64,000 nt of DNA from contig NZ_CP038273.1 of NCBI RefSeq assembly GCF_004571175.1, positions 3,153,864 through 3,217,863 on the forward strand, written 5' to 3'. Below are positions 18,033-27,516 of the stretch, one piece after another (within the stretch, counting starts at the first letter, position 1; every line of letters begins with the position of its first letter). Below the pieces are notes generated by a model, which saw nothing but the letters and a program-made list of their open reading frames with translations, was not told where the DNA came from and made no database searches. Both the position numbers and the translations under genes were made by a program. The DNA is from Legionella israelensis (lineage in GTDB: Bacteria > Pseudomonadota > Gammaproteobacteria > Legionellales > Legionellaceae).

Positions 18033-19406
18033 TTAATTATCTTTCTTTGCCATCAACCAGGGCAAAAAAACAAACAGCACAAGACCAAATACAAGAAAAC
18101 ATTCAAAAACAAAAACATTGCCAACAGGAATTTGTGAAGGTGGTACAAACCCAATAGCCATCGCGGCTATACAGCAAAGAATTCCCAACATGCTGATAAT
18201 CCACATTACGAGATTACCACCAGGAATTTTATAGGCGCGGGGTCGATCAGGTTGTGAATAACGTAGTTTCACAGCCGCTGCAAACATGAAAATATAGACG
18301 AGTAAAGCCATTTGAGCACTTAAATCGCTCAAAAGCCAATAGGCTTCATTAATTGAATCCAGAAGCATGAAAGTTGAGCTGAGCAGGGAAAAAATAATGG
18401 CCTGTGTAAATAATATAGTGGTTGGTGCGCCATATTTATTGATTTTTGCAAACCAATGGGGAATTGAACCGTCTCTTGCCGATACTAATAATCCTTTCGT
18501 TGGGCCAATGATCCAGGTGGATACGCCGCTCAAGCCACCAAGGATAATGAGGACGGCTAATAGTGGTGTCATCCATGGCATGTGATAGGATTTAAAAAAG
18601 ATATCGTATGCATCGATTAAACCGGATACTACTGAGAGCTCTTTATTAGGTACGACAAATACAATAGCGAGAGAACCTAAAACGAGAGTAGAAATAATGA
18701 TGAGTGTAGAAAAAAATAAAGCGCGGGGATAATCACGCTGAGGGTTGTGTACTTCCTCTGCATGTACAGCTGACATCTCCATGCCAATTAAACCAAATAA
18801 AATGACAGAAAAAAGAGACAGGTTGCCAAAAGAACTGAAATCCGGTAACCAGCTGGCGGTAGGGCTGATAGAGACGACTTTGCCTTGCAGTAGCCAAATC
18901 ATTCCAAAAATAACGATTCCGATCATAGGAATAATGGTACCGATGATGGCACCGATGGTACTGACGATGCTGGAAAGTTTCATACCAAAACAATTCAAAA
19001 GGGTAAATATCCAGAATAAAATTAAAGATGTAGCGAGAAGAAAGAATTTGTTGGAGCTATATTGAGGAGCAATTAAATAGGAAAGTGTTACGGCAATAAA
19101 AGCCATCATTGTCGGATACCAGACCACATTGTAAATCCACTGGAGCCAGATGGTGATAAAACCTGCTTTACGGCCAAAGGCCTCACGTACCCATACGTAG
19201 AGTCCACCGGTGTTTGGATAAGCAGTAGCCAGTTCTGCCGCGACCAGTGCCACGGGTATAAAAAAAACGATGGCAGCAATAAGATAATAGGAAATTAAAG
19301 ACAGACCAAGCTTGGCACTAATAGGTAAGGTACGCAGGCTGTCCACTGCGATTACATTGATCATGACCAGGGAAAAGACGCTTAAAACCTTTTTGGACTG
19401 CTGCAT
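18033..19406 (-). CDS. APC-family amino acid permease or antiporter
   Basis: The 457-residue protein has about 12 hydrophobic helices. Family features include the N-terminal SAKLGLSLISYYLIAA, the AELATAYPNTGGLYVWVREAFG segment (helix 2/3) and GLIGMEMSAVHAEEVHNPQRDYPRAL. The overall look is of the glutamate/GABA-antiporter-type APC proteins. Substrate cannot be read. Amino acids are the main carbon source of Legionella-like bacteria, so uptake is plausible. It stands alone, convergent with the Nudix gene. Confidence 0.8.
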   Translation of the reverse strand: MQQSKKVLSVFSLVMINVIAVDSLRTLPISAKLGLSLISYYLIAAIVFFIPVALVAAELATAYPNTGGLYVWVREAFGRKAGFITIWLQWIYNVVWYPTMMAFIAVTLSYLIAPQYSSNKFFLLATSLILFWIFTLLNCFGMKLSSIVSTIGAIIGTIIPMIGIVIFGMIWLLQGKVVSISPTASWLPDFSSFGNLSLFSVILFGLIGMEMSAVHAEEVHNPQRDYPRALFFSTLIIISTLVLGSLAIVFVVPNKELSVVSGLIDAYDIFFKSYHMPWMTPLLAVLIILGGLSGVSTWIIGPTKGLLVSARDGSIPHWFAKINKYGAPTTILFTQAIIFSLLSSTFMLLDSINEAYWLLSDLSAQMALLVYIFMFAAAVKLRYSQPDRPRAYKIPGGNLVMWIISMLGILCCIAAMAIGFVPPSQIPVGNVFVFECFLVFGLVLFVFLPWLMAKKDN

Positions 19407-19625
19407 CTTTAAGCCTTTAATTTTGATAAACAGAAAAACAATATCATTTGTTGGATGAAAGCAACAACTTTAAAAAACAGAAGGTTGGAAAAATAGTTCA
19501 TATATCCTTTTTATCTGCTCTGTAAAAGGGCAAAATCTATCAGGTTAGGTAAATAAAAGCAATGAGATTATGTATAAAGCAAAGATAATGCTGGCAAGTC
19601 ACGTTCACCTAATAAGTGCCTAAAG

Positions 19626-19651
19626 CCAGCGGTAGATGAGTATACCGCTGG
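19626..19651 (-). terminator. Hairpin downstream of acnA
   Basis: A 9-bp inverted repeat (CCAGCGGTA / TACCGCTGG) with an 8-nt spacer lies 35 bp past the acnA stop on the minus strand. Only CTTTA follows, so the U-run is poor. Confidence 0.45.
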
Positions 19652-19685
19652 ATATTAGGGTGCTGGAACGAGAGTAAAAGGGTTG

Positions 19686-22361
19686 TTAAGCCAGTAAATT
19701 TCGCAATACGTAATGTAGGATACCTCCATTTCGATAATATTCCAGCTCATTGGCAGTATCAATGCGACACAATACAGTGGTCTTTTCAGTGTTGCCATTT
19801 TCCCGCTCAATGTGGACAGTGAGCAATGAGGCAGGCTTCAGGGAATCATCGATATCAATACTGATACGCTCTTTGCCAGTGAGATTTAAGGTTTTTCTTG
19901 ATTCGCCATCAGCAAATTGCAAAGGCAAAACACCCATGCCAATGAGGTTTGAACGATGAATACGCTCGAAACTTTCGGCAATGACAGCTTTAACGCCTAA
20001 CAAATTGGTTCCCTTTGCCGCCCAGTCACGAGAAGAACCGGTACCGTATTCTTTGCCAGCAATGATGACTAACTGTTGCTGGCTCTTTTGATAAAGCATG
20101 GCAGCATCGTAAATGGGCATGATTTTGCCATTCGGCACGTAACGCGTCACGCCACCTTCTACGCCGGGTGTCATTTCATTACGAATACGGATATTGGCAA
20201 AGGTTCCACGCATCATGACTTCGTGATTTCCTCGTCGTGAACCATAGGAATTGAAATCCTTTTCCTCTACACCTTTGTGTTTTAAATACTCTCCTGCTGG
20301 AGAACTAGCTTTGATGGATCCCGCTGGTGATATATGATCTGTGGTAATGGAATCTCCCAAAAGAGCGAGAATGTGAGCCTCTTTCACTGGTTTTATAGGC
20401 TGTGGTCTGGTACTCAGTCCCTCAAAATAAGGCGGGTGTTGAATATAGGTGGAACTGGCATCCCAATGATAGGTTTTGCCCCCGCTGGTTTTGATAGCCT
20501 GCCAGTGTGCATCTCCTTTAAAGACATCGGCATATTCCTTGCGAAACATGCTACCGGAAACTTTACTGACTTCTGCCGCCACTTCTGCATTGCTTGGCCA
20601 GATGTCTTTAAGATAAACCGGATGACCATCTTTGTCTTCTCCAATGGCATCTTTACTTAAATCAATGCAGGTTGTGCCGCTTAGAGCATAAGCCACTACA
20701 AGAGGAGGAGAGGCTAGCCAGTTTGTGCGTACCTGTGGATGCACCCGACCTTCAAAATTACGGTTTCCCGAAAGAACAGAAGAGACAATCAAATCATTTT
20801 CGTTGATACATTCTGCGATGGGCTCAGGCAGAGGTCCTGAATTGCCTATACAGGTCGTACAGCCATATCCCACCAGATTAAATCCAAGTTGATCCAGATA
20901 ATTTTGTAACCCGGCATGCTTTAAATAATCGGTAACCACTTTAGAACCTGGAGCAAGGGATGACTTTACCCAAGGCTTGCGTTTCAATCCTTTTTCTATC
21001 GCTTTTTTGGCCACGAGACCTGCGGCCATAAGCACACTTGGATTGGAGGTATTGGTGCAACTGGTAATGGCAGCTATTACTACATGCCCATGTTGCATTT
21101 GAAAGTCTTCGCCTTTGACAGGAAATGATTTTTCTTTCTCGCTGGCTTTACCTGCCTCGGTAAGAAATTTAGAAAATTCCTGCGGCAGGGTTGATAAATT
21201 TACTTTATCCTGGGGGCGCTTGGGTCCTGCAAGAGAAGGTTCTACCGTACTTAAATCGAGGCTTAACGTATCAGTGAATACAGGTTCTTCAGTATTCGAG
21301 TCATACCACATCCCCTGGGCCTGGCAATAGGCTTCAACCAGAGCAATGGCATGCTCGTCTCGTCCAGTCAGTTTCATGTATCGAAGCGTTTCTTTATCCA
21401 CAGGGAAAAAACCGCAGGTAGCGCCGTATTCAGGAGCCATATTGGAAATCGTCGCTCTGTCTGCTAAAGGGAGTTCTGCAAGCCCTGGGCCATAAAATTC
21501 GACAAACTTACCCACCACGCCTTTTTGACGCAGCATCTGAGTTACCGTTAAGACCAGATCAGTGGCCGTAATGCCTTCTTTAAGCTTGCCGGTCAATTTA
21601 AAGCCAATGACTTCAGGAATTAACATGGAAACCGGTTGTCCCAGCATGGCAGCTTCTGCTTCAATACCACCGACACCCCAGCCAAGAATACCCAGGCCAT
21701 TGATCATGGTCGTATGAGAGTCAGTGCCAACCAGGGTATCCGGAAAGGCATAATATTTGCCGTTATATTCGCTGCTCCAGACCGTTTTACCCAGATATTC
21801 CAGGTTCACCTGATGACAGATTCCTGTGCCTGGGGGGACCACTTGAAAATTGTCGAAGGCTTTTTGACCCCAGCGCAGAAATTCATAGCGTTCTCGATTT
21901 CGTTGAATTTCATGCTCCGTGTTGATCTCAAGGGCGTCAGAACTGGCAAACTTATCCACCATGACCGAATGGTCAATCACCAAATCAACCGGTGATAAAG
22001 GAGAAATTTTATCAGGGTTGCCACCCTTTTTTTCCATGGCAGTCCTCATCGCAGCAAGATCCACTACAGCTGGAACCCCTGTAAAGTCCTGCATTAAAAC
22101 GCGAGTGGGACGATAGGCAATTTCATGTTGTGAGGTTTTGCTCTCAAGCCAGTCGGCTATGGCTTTGATATCTTCTTTGGTAACGGTATTATCATCCTCA
22201 AAACGCAATAAATTTTCAAAAAGGACTTTAAGTGAATAGGGCAGTCGATTTATCCCTGGGAAATGTTTTTTTTCGGCTTCTTTCAAGCTGTAGTAATGAT
22301 AGGTTTTGCCATCGACGTTTAATTGGCTTTGTGTCGCTAAGCTGTCATGACCCACTTTCAT
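19686..22361 (-). CDS. acnA: Aconitate hydratase A
   Basis: The 891-residue AcnA/IRP-type aconitase has the full family length. [4Fe-4S] ligands lie in [14 protein letters not shown] and [14 protein letters not shown]. Substrate motifs include [31 protein letters not shown] and [17 protein letters not shown]. It isomerises citrate to isocitrate in the TCA cycle. It is monocistronic. The Legionella enzyme of this type has long been known as a major iron-containing protein. Confidence 0.95.
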   Translation of the reverse strand: MKVGHDSLATQSQLNVDGKTYHYYSLKEAEKKHFPGINRLPYSLKVLFENLLRFEDDNTVTKEDIKAIADWLESKTSQHEIAYRPTRVLMQDFTGVPAVVDLAAMRTAMEKKGGNPDKISPLSPVDLVIDHSVMVDKFASSDALEINTEHEIQRNRERYEFLRWGQKAFDNFQVVPPGTGICHQVNLEYLGKTVWSSEYNGKYYAFPDTLVGTDSHTTMINGLGILGWGVGGIEAEAAMLGQPVSMLIPEVIGFKLTGKLKEGITATDLVLTVTQMLRQKGVVGKFVEFYGPGLAELPLADRATISNMAPEYGATCGFFPVDKETLRYMKLTGRDEHAIALVEAYCQAQGMWYDSNTEEPVFTDTLSLDLSTVEPSLAGPKRPQDKVNLSTLPQEFSKFLTEAGKASEKEKSFPVKGEDFQMQHGHVVIAAITSCTNTSNPSVLMAAGLVAKKAIEKGLKRKPWVKSSLAPGSKVVTDYLKHAGLQNYLDQLGFNLVGYGCTTCIGNSGPLPEPIAECINENDLIVSSVLSGNRNFEGRVHPQVRTNWLASPPLVVAYALSGTTCIDLSKDAIGEDKDGHPVYLKDIWPSNAEVAAEVSKVSGSMFRKEYADVFKGDAHWQAIKTSGGKTYHWDASSTYIQHPPYFEGLSTRPQPIKPVKEAHILALLGDSITTDHISPAGSIKASSPAGEYLKHKGVEEKDFNSYGSRRGNHEVMMRGTFANIRIRNEMTPGVEGGVTRYVPNGKIMPIYDAAMLYQKSQQQLVIIAGKEYGTGSSRDWAAKGTNLLGVKAVIAESFERIHRSNLIGMGVLPLQFADGESRKTLNLTGKERISIDIDDSLKPASLLTVHIERENGNTEKTTVLCRIDTANELEYYRNGGILHYVLRNLLA

Positions 22362-22663
22362 AAAACGGCTCCTGATTATAAAAAAATGTAATCATAACGG
22401 ATATTAAAGAAATTATCATGTGTTGATAGATTGATATTTGCTTGATTTATATAAAATCTCAGTTCGGAATTTTTATGTTTATAAACCGCGACAAATCAAC
22501 GACCACTTCGTTAAAATCAAACAAAAATGCTCGCATTAGCGCTGCTAGTACTGCGCCTTGCTTGATTTTATTTAAAACTCCCGAACGGGGTTCTATAAGG
22601 AATGAAAATGAATAATAAGAAGCCACACCGAGCTTTTGTCGGCCGTGGCTTAATGATGAGTAG
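22362..22663. other. Intergenic region with a degenerate direct repeat and a hairpin
   Basis: This stretch upstream of acnA has no convincing gene. Two related units beginning TGCTTGATTT occur at about 22438 and 22559; each continues with an ATxTAAAAxTC motif and a CGAAC/CGGAA-like end. At 22622-22652 AAGCCACACCGA pairs with TCGGCCGTGGCTT, forming a hairpin that could end the minus-strand gene at 22664, though no clear U-run follows. A short minus frame at 22459-22671 runs through the repeats and looks non-coding. Confidence 0.5.
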
Positions 22664-23452
22664 CTATGCAATTTTTAGATGTTCACTATTTTCTTCGCTG
22701 TATTCCTTTTGATGTTCATATTTAAAAGGATATTCGTATTTTTCATTTTTTGATTTTGAAAGGTTGACTGCATTTTCAAAAATACCAATTTCGCTTTGTT
22801 TAATCTTCTCGGCATCCAAATCATTTGCTGAGCGAAGATAAGCAATGGCAAGGGCCATAATCAAAAATCCAAAAGGTATAGCAGCTGCGGCGATAGGGCA
22901 GAAAATAGCGGTGACCACCAGCCCTAATATTATACTTGCACCAATACCAATCGTTGTATAAGCTATGGCTTTATTTTTCGTGCTTTTGGGGATTTCAGCG
23001 GTGGGACCAACCGGGTAATAATTTGGAGCATTAAGATAATGTGAAATACGACTTGTTGCTTGTTCATCTCTTCCTATTAAAGAATATTTCAGCACTTTAG
23101 CAAACTGTTGGTATTGCTCAAGGATTTGTCTTTGCTCGTAATCTTTATTTTCTGCTTCCTGATAAGCTCTTTCAAACTGATCAATTCGCACTGCAAGAAG
23201 AAGAATAAGATTATGAAAGTTTTGATTTTTAATAGAATTAAGATAACCACTTAAGGTTAGCAATTGTTGATTAAAGGTGTATTCCTTATTAGATTCCTCT
23301 TTATTTCGCTTTTCATCTTCGAACTTCATTTTAAGAGCTGAGGCAGCTTCATTACCCGCTATCCCTTCATAAGCCTTAAATAATAAATCTTCAATCTCCT
23401 TGTTTACTTCAGGAAATTTTTTTACCTTTCTAAATAATGATGTATAAACCAT
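22664..23452 (-). CDS. Orphan protein with a membrane hairpin, possible effector
   Basis: I do not recognise this 262-residue protein. Residues 1-140 are charged and helical, likely coiled-coil. Residues about 162-206 form two adjacent hydrophobic helices with a very short turn (VVTAIFCPIAAAAIPFG). A charged C-terminal tail of about 55 residues follows, ending in EENSEHLKIA. No signal peptide is present. Soluble domain, membrane hairpin and charged tail is an arrangement seen among Legionella membrane-inserting effectors, but the evidence is weak. It is divergent from the RasGEF-like gene, now separated from it by an IS element. Confidence 0.5.
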   Translation of the reverse strand: MVYTSLFRKVKKFPEVNKEIEDLLFKAYEGIAGNEAASALKMKFEDEKRNKEESNKEYTFNQQLLTLSGYLNSIKNQNFHNLILLLAVRIDQFERAYQEAENKDYEQRQILEQYQQFAKVLKYSLIGRDEQATSRISHYLNAPNYYPVGPTAEIPKSTKNKAIAYTTIGIGASIILGLVVTAIFCPIAAAAIPFGFLIMALAIAYLRSANDLDAEKIKQSEIGIFENAVNLSKSKNEKYEYPFKYEHQKEYSEENSEHLKIA

Positions 23453-23773
23453 GGGTTTTGCTTTTAGCCTTAAATAATTTACTCGAAGATTATCACTACG
23501 GTTTCTCCACCTACAGCTTATTTACTTACAGGAAAGATTAATTAACAAAAACTTGACAATTCAATTTTGCCCTGTGATCCCTGTAAAGGATTTTTATTTA
23601 TTTTTTAATGAGTTAGTTGATGCTACAATATAAAAATACCATGACCATCAACAGTGAATTTTGTTAAGATCCAATGTTTGTTTTTTAATAATGAGTTGCA
23701 ACGGCAATGAATTATGGGGAAGATGATCGGTAAAATAGCAAGTTGAAGATTTTGCCTGATGCAAGGATTCCAG
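23453..23773. other. Intergenic region left of the IS element
   Basis: This 321-bp AT-rich stretch would contain the promoter of the minus-strand gene starting at 23452. Before the insertion it probably also held upstream control sequence of the gene at 25213. No ORF, tRNA or strong hairpin was seen. Confidence 0.5.
23766..23773. repeat. Left target-site duplication of the IS
   Basis: GATTCCAG at 23766-23773 is repeated exactly at 25168-25175, directly flanking the inverted repeats. Eight bases is the usual duplication length of IS256-family elements. Confidence 0.85.
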
Positions 23774-25167
23774 GGTCAAGTCCAAAAAGTGCTGTAAATT
23801 CCCATTAATTCAGCCTATCAAGTTAGTACGTTATTTAGTCAAAGCATTCATCCCTACAACATTAGACTTTCCGGCTTCATTCTCAGCCAGCCAGTCATTA
23901 AATTCGTCCATATTAAGATAACGCCTTGATTGCCACTGCTCGTTTTGTTCAGCTAATAAAGCGCCAATCAGCCGCCATGCAGAATCATCATTAGGAAATA
24001 TCCTTATCACTCGTTCTCGGCGCCTGATTTCCTCGTTAATTCGCTCTTGCATGTTGGTGGTGCGAAGTCGCTTCCTGTATTTCTCCGGCAACGCCATAAC
24101 TACCATGGCATCGTCAAAAGCCTCCTCAAGGCAGGTAACTGATTTTGGTGCTTTTTTCTCAAAGGCATCAATAAAATCATCGCGTCTACGCCTGGCTTCT
24201 TCCATATCAGGTGCCTGAAAAACAAGCTTTGCCTTTTCAGCAACATCTTTGCGGTGTCTGACAGAGCAGTGCCCGAGGATGTTGCGCATCAAGTGAACTT
24301 GGCATCGTTGCCAGGTTGCACCTTGAAAGTGCTTTCTAGCCGCTTCCACAAGCCCTGCATGCTGGTCTGACACAACATACATCACGCCTTTTAGCCCACG
24401 AGATTTTAGCCATTTAAACGCTTCATCCCATGTAGCATAGCTCTCAGTGTCACCAATGCGAAGGCCCAGTATTTCACGGTAGCCATCACTTCTGATACCC
24501 GAGATGGTCAAGGCTGCTCGAGACACGACTCTGTCACCATCACGACACTTGATAAACATCGCATCAACCATGATAAATGGGTAGTTGTCACCATCAAACC
24601 GACGCTCGTTGAAGGCTCTGACTCTTGCATCAAGACCAGAACACAGTTGACTGACGGTTGACTTTGAAAAACTAGCACCGCAAAGTTCTTCAGTAATGTT
24701 ATTAACTTTTCTGGTTGATACGCCATTAACAACCATTTCCATCAGAGCCAATACAAAAGCCTGCTCACTGCGTTGATAGCGCTTAAAAATATCGGTAGAA
24801 AAAGAGCCATCACGTGTCTGCGGCACTTGAAGAGTGACTGGTCCCACACGAGTGTATAGTTGTCTTGGACGGTAACCGTTACGATAGCCTATACGTTCAC
24901 CTGAACGTTCATGCTTGTCTGCTCCCAGACTTTCTGACACCTGTGCCTCCAATACCTGATTCAATACACCTTCAACAAGCTTTGCGAGCCCATCCTGGCT
25001 TGATAAAAGTTCTGGAAGCAATTCCTTTCCAACTGTAATATTGTAATCCGTCATCGCTAATCTCCTTCGATAGTTATTGTTTTTCACAACTCAATAGTAC
25101 CGAATTTTAGCGATGACTCCACTCCTAAAAAGTCAACCTGAATTTACAGCAGTTTACGGACATAACC
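23774..25167 (-). mobile_element. Complete IS256-family insertion sequence
   Basis: The 1394-bp element is bounded by imperfect 28-bp terminal inverted repeats at 23774-23801 and 25140-25167. Twenty-three of 28 positions match, with TGCTGTAAATTC perfect at the inner edge. It is flanked by an 8-bp target duplication and holds one intact transposase gene. The intact duplication and open frame suggest a fairly recent insertion. Confidence 0.9.
23831..25054 (-). CDS. IS256-family transposase
   Basis: The transposase has 407 residues from ATG 25054, chosen because AAGGAG lies 7 nt upstream; a further in-frame ATG at 25087 lacks such a site. The mutator/IS256 DDE triad is visible: Asp164 in FIMVDAMFIK, Asp230 in YVVSDQHAG, and Glu337 in RTTNMQERINEE. 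The conserved CQVHLMRN lies after the second Asp. The length is normal and no frameshift is seen, so it is probably active. Confidence 0.93.
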   Translation of the reverse strand: MTDYNITVGKELLPELLSSQDGLAKLVEGVLNQVLEAQVSESLGADKHERSGERIGYRNGYRPRQLYTRVGPVTLQVPQTRDGSFSTDIFKRYQRSEQAFVLALMEMVVNGVSTRKVNNITEELCGASFSKSTVSQLCSGLDARVRAFNERRFDGDNYPFIMVDAMFIKCRDGDRVVSRAALTISGIRSDGYREILGLRIGDTESYATWDEAFKWLKSRGLKGVMYVVSDQHAGLVEAARKHFQGATWQRCQVHLMRNILGHCSVRHRKDVAEKAKLVFQAPDMEEARRRRDDFIDAFEKKAPKSVTCLEEAFDDAMVVMALPEKYRKRLRTTNMQERINEEIRRRERVIRIFPNDDSAWRLIGALLAEQNEQWQSRRYLNMDEFNDWLAENEAGKSNVVGMNALTK

Positions 25168-25180
25168 GATTCCAGATAAT
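25153..25180 (+). promoter_or_regulatory. Possible hybrid promoter made by the IS end
   Basis: TTTACG lies inside the right inverted repeat (25153-25158) and GATAAT (25175-25180) begins in the target duplication, with 16 bp between them. Transcription would start about 25 nt before ATG 25213. The -10 existed before the insertion; the -35 now comes from the IS. Confidence 0.4.
25168..25175. repeat. Right target-site duplication of the IS
   Basis: Exact copy of the 8-bp sequence at 23766-23773, immediately outside the right inverted repeat. Confidence 0.85.
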
Positions 25181-25212
25181 CCATTTTGACTTTTTAAAAA
25201 GGAGTTTAAAAG

Positions 25213-26217
25213 ATGTCCAAGAAATTATTTCGCCAGTGGCTTGACGAATATTCTAAAATTTACCCCGAGCACGTCGTTGCCGGTGATATTGATCGCATTA
25301 TTTCAGATAAAAATATGCAGGCTTCCATTCGCAAAAGTCAGACCAATTTGGCTCTTTATCTGTTTTTAGAGACTAAAATAACGTCTGATTATGCCAGATT
25401 AATCGATACCAAGTTGCGTGAAGCATTTTGTAAGCTTGACCTCCTGGATTTTAAAGACCCCTCTGGTTTTGCTCAATATAAGCTGGCCAGTCTTGAATTA
25501 CGCTCTTATCTGCATCTGCGTAATCAATTTGAATCCTTTATTGAGAAAGACATCTTTCAACATGTTCATGAAGATTCCAGATTAAATGCTTTTCGTCGCT
25601 GGGTTGATGTGGCGGCTTATTTATTTAACACGGGGTGTTATGAGGGCTATCATCTGGTCATTGTCAAATTACAGCAACTGGAAATGAAAGTATTGCTTGA
25701 CGGTTTAACTTCATTGCAGCGAAAAAAATACAATCAATTAGCTCAACTATCTCGAAGTAATGGTCGACTTTGTGCTTATGTTGATTCAGATCATAGGCCC
25801 TCATGCTTTAAGCCTGTTCCGTTATGGTCTTTGTCATTAAGTGCTACATTGGAGACACTTGGAGCTGACAAACATCAGCCTTTATCCCTTTTCCCTCAAA
25901 ATCATCCGAATTATATGGAGGCAAAGAAACGAGACGGTTTATATGAAGAAATCAATAGGGTACTTAACAAAAAACCCGAAAAATTGCCTTTTTATTTAGA
26001 AAAAACTTATGATCAGATTCAGGCTGATCTTACTTGCAATATAGTAAAAAAACGCTCTCATTGTAATTCTCATAAACAATCATCTGTGTCAAAGCTTTAT
26101 TCACATGGGCTTTTACCTTCGTTTTGGCATCGTAGCTGTCGAGGAGAATCCAAGATTTACAAAGATATGTATGCAACTTCAAAAACAGAGATGCCACAAT
26201 TTGTGGTTAAAATATAA
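25213..26217 (+). CDS. RasGEF-like domain protein, candidate effector
   Basis: The 334-residue protein starts at ATG 25213 behind AAGGAG. Residues about 85-220 resemble the catalytic part of Ras guanine-nucleotide exchange factors. The pattern is F.RWVDVAAYLFNTGCYEGYHLVI (the 'N-F/Y-x-x-x-x-A-I' helix), then a short helix and LSRSNGRLCAYV, then PVPLWSLSLSATLETLG in place of the usual IPFLGxYLxDLxxxxxG. RasGEF domains are eukaryotic, and Legionella LegG2 is a translocated RasGEF. The remaining C-terminal third is basic with no known fold. There is no signal peptide. A role in activating a host small GTPase is inferred. The IS256 insertion ends 45 bp before its start. Confidence 0.5.
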   Translation: MSKKLFRQWLDEYSKIYPEHVVAGDIDRIISDKNMQASIRKSQTNLALYLFLETKITSDYARLIDTKLREAFCKLDLLDFKDPSGFAQYKLASLELRSYLHLRNQFESFIEKDIFQHVHEDSRLNAFRRWVDVAAYLFNTGCYEGYHLVIVKLQQLEMKVLLDGLTSLQRKKYNQLAQLSRSNGRLCAYVDSDHRPSCFKPVPLWSLSLSATLETLGADKHQPLSLFPQNHPNYMEAKKRDGLYEEINRVLNKKPEKLPFYLEKTYDQIQADLTCNIVKKRSHCNSHKQSSVSKLYSHGLLPSFWHRSCRGESKIYKDMYATSKTEMPQFVVKI

Positions 26218-26311
26218 TCTGCATTATGGTATTTTTTAACTGGCGTTGTTTAGCGAAAAAAAGCCAATGCGAAATGCCGGATAAAACAGGGGCATGCAGC
26301 CCCTGTGATTT

Positions 26312-26680
26312 TTATCGATAGCAACGCCTTTGGCAACGAATAACCTGTCCCGTCCACCGGTTCACAAGACATTTTCGTACACAACGGCGCCCATGGCGGT
26401 AATAAGTACGCCAGCCTGTCCAGTAAATGCCTCTACGATGATAGCCGGGTCCAAAATAAACGCCCCAGCCTCCATGCCTCCAGTGACGATGATGGCGGTG
26501 ATGACGATGTCGATGGCCACTATGAACCAGCTGGATGCGATTATTATTTGCTTGTTCTTGTGCGGCTTGTGGAGCTGGATTTGCATGAGTGGTTTGCAAA
26601 ACACTGGAGCCTAGAAACAAAAAAGACGATAGAAGAGCAGCCGTTAACCAAGGATAGAGTATTTGTGTTTGATTGTCCAT
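26312..26680 (-). CDS. Small secreted His/Arg/Cys-rich protein
   Basis: The 122-residue protein has an N-terminal hydrophobic segment (about 12-30) followed by an ANPAPQAA-like cleavage region. The mature part is dominated by His and Arg (GHRHRHHRHHRHWRHGG), then Tyr/Gly/Trp-rich sequence, and ends with four cysteines (RRCVRKC, RCQRRC). It probably enters the periplasm. The His cluster suggests metal binding and the cysteines may form disulfides. No family is recognised. Confidence 0.7.
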   Translation of the reverse strand: MDNQTQILYPWLTAALLSSFLFLGSSVLQTTHANPAPQAAQEQANNNRIQLVHSGHRHRHHRHHRHWRHGGWGVYFGPGYHRRGIYWTGWRTYYRHGRRCVRKCLVNRWTGQVIRCQRRCYR

Positions 26681-26808
26681 AATATTGTCCTCTAACTAGT
26701 CGTTCAGATTAAATTATAGACAATTATTTCAAATATTATATAATAATTGTTTCTTTAGTTTTGAATTATAAAAATTTGACAACTTTGTCAAAAATGGATT
26801 GGGTTATC

Positions 26809-26855
26809 TAAAAAAGTCCTGTGCAGGTGGAGGATCTTTATGGTGCACAGGACTT
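26809..26855 (-). terminator. Rho-independent terminator of the cold-shock gene
   Basis: A perfect 12-bp stem (AAGTCCTGTGCA / TGCACAGGACTT) with an 18-nt loop is followed on the minus strand by a T-run. It lies 12 bp past the stop at 26867. Confidence 0.85.
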
Positions 26856-26866
26856 ATTCAACAGGT

Positions 26867-27073
26867 TTAAATTACTTCAACTTCTTCGGCCTGAGGACCT
26901 TTCTGACCCTTGGTTGCTTTAAACAAAACCGAGGCGCCTTCAGATAAGGTTTTAAAGCCACTGCCTTGAATTGCACTGAAGTGCACAAAATAATCTGTAC
27001 CATTACTTTCAATAAAACCAAAACCTTTTCCTTCGTTAAACCATTTGACCTTACCGCTTATTTTTTCTGACAT
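26867..27073 (-). CDS. Cold-shock domain protein, CspA family
   Basis: The 68-residue protein is a single cold-shock domain with RNP1 (KGFGFIE) and RNP2 (YFVHFSAI) nucleic-acid-binding motifs and the opening [11 protein letters not shown]. These small proteins bind single-stranded RNA/DNA and melt mRNA structure. Which paralogue (CspA, C, D or E) cannot be told. It is monocistronic with a strong terminator. Confidence 0.95.
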   Translation of the reverse strand: MSEKISGKVKWFNEGKGFGFIESNGTDYFVHFSAIQGSGFKTLSEGASVLFKATKGQKGPQAEEVEVI

Positions 27074-27516
27074 GTTTTCATTTCCTAACTAATTTAAAAA
27101 ACTGATTTAGCACTTCTTGTGCACAAGACATCATGATGCACTCAAAGACTCTTTAAGGATAAAAAATAAAGAGTAGAGATAGTGTAGCATAAATATGAGA
27201 ATCACGTTCTGGTTTTAAGAAAAAAAGTATTAATTATAAAAAGAGTTAATTATAAAAGCTGGTCATTGGCCATATAAACCACTATTTATCACTAATCGCT
27301 GTTATGGCTTGTGTAAACCGACCTTATCCTTATGGCATAAAGTTGATGGTTCCTGCTCCTTAAGAAACAGCTTTACTAAGCGGCGAAAGATTACGTAAAA
27401 AATGTAACTATTCATTGAGAATTTAGATTGATTCCAGATGTATTTCCTCGATACAATGGAGCCAAATTAAGGATCTTAGTTATACTTAAGCCCTTTTCAC
27501 CAAGGTTGATCAATCT
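27074..27516. other. Intergenic region between cold-shock gene and purine operon
   Basis: This 443-bp divergent control region contains a perfect 12-bp palindrome (CTTGTGCACAAG, 27116-27127) and an 8-bp inverted repeat (ACTCTTTA / TAAAGAGT, 27148-27174), both upstream of the cold-shock gene. On the other side is a purL promoter candidate. No PurR-type operator or ORF was found. Confidence 0.5.
27428..27457 (+). promoter_or_regulatory. Candidate promoter of the purine operon
   Basis: TTGATT (27428-27433) and TACAAT (27452-27457) are 18 bp apart, 60 bp upstream of purL. An alternative -10 is TTATACTT near 27480. Confidence 0.4.

Noticed and set aside
22459..22671. 70-codon minus frame downstream of the membrane-hairpin gene
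   Set aside because: It runs through repeated intergenic sequence and a hairpin, has no ribosome site and has no recognisable protein pattern.
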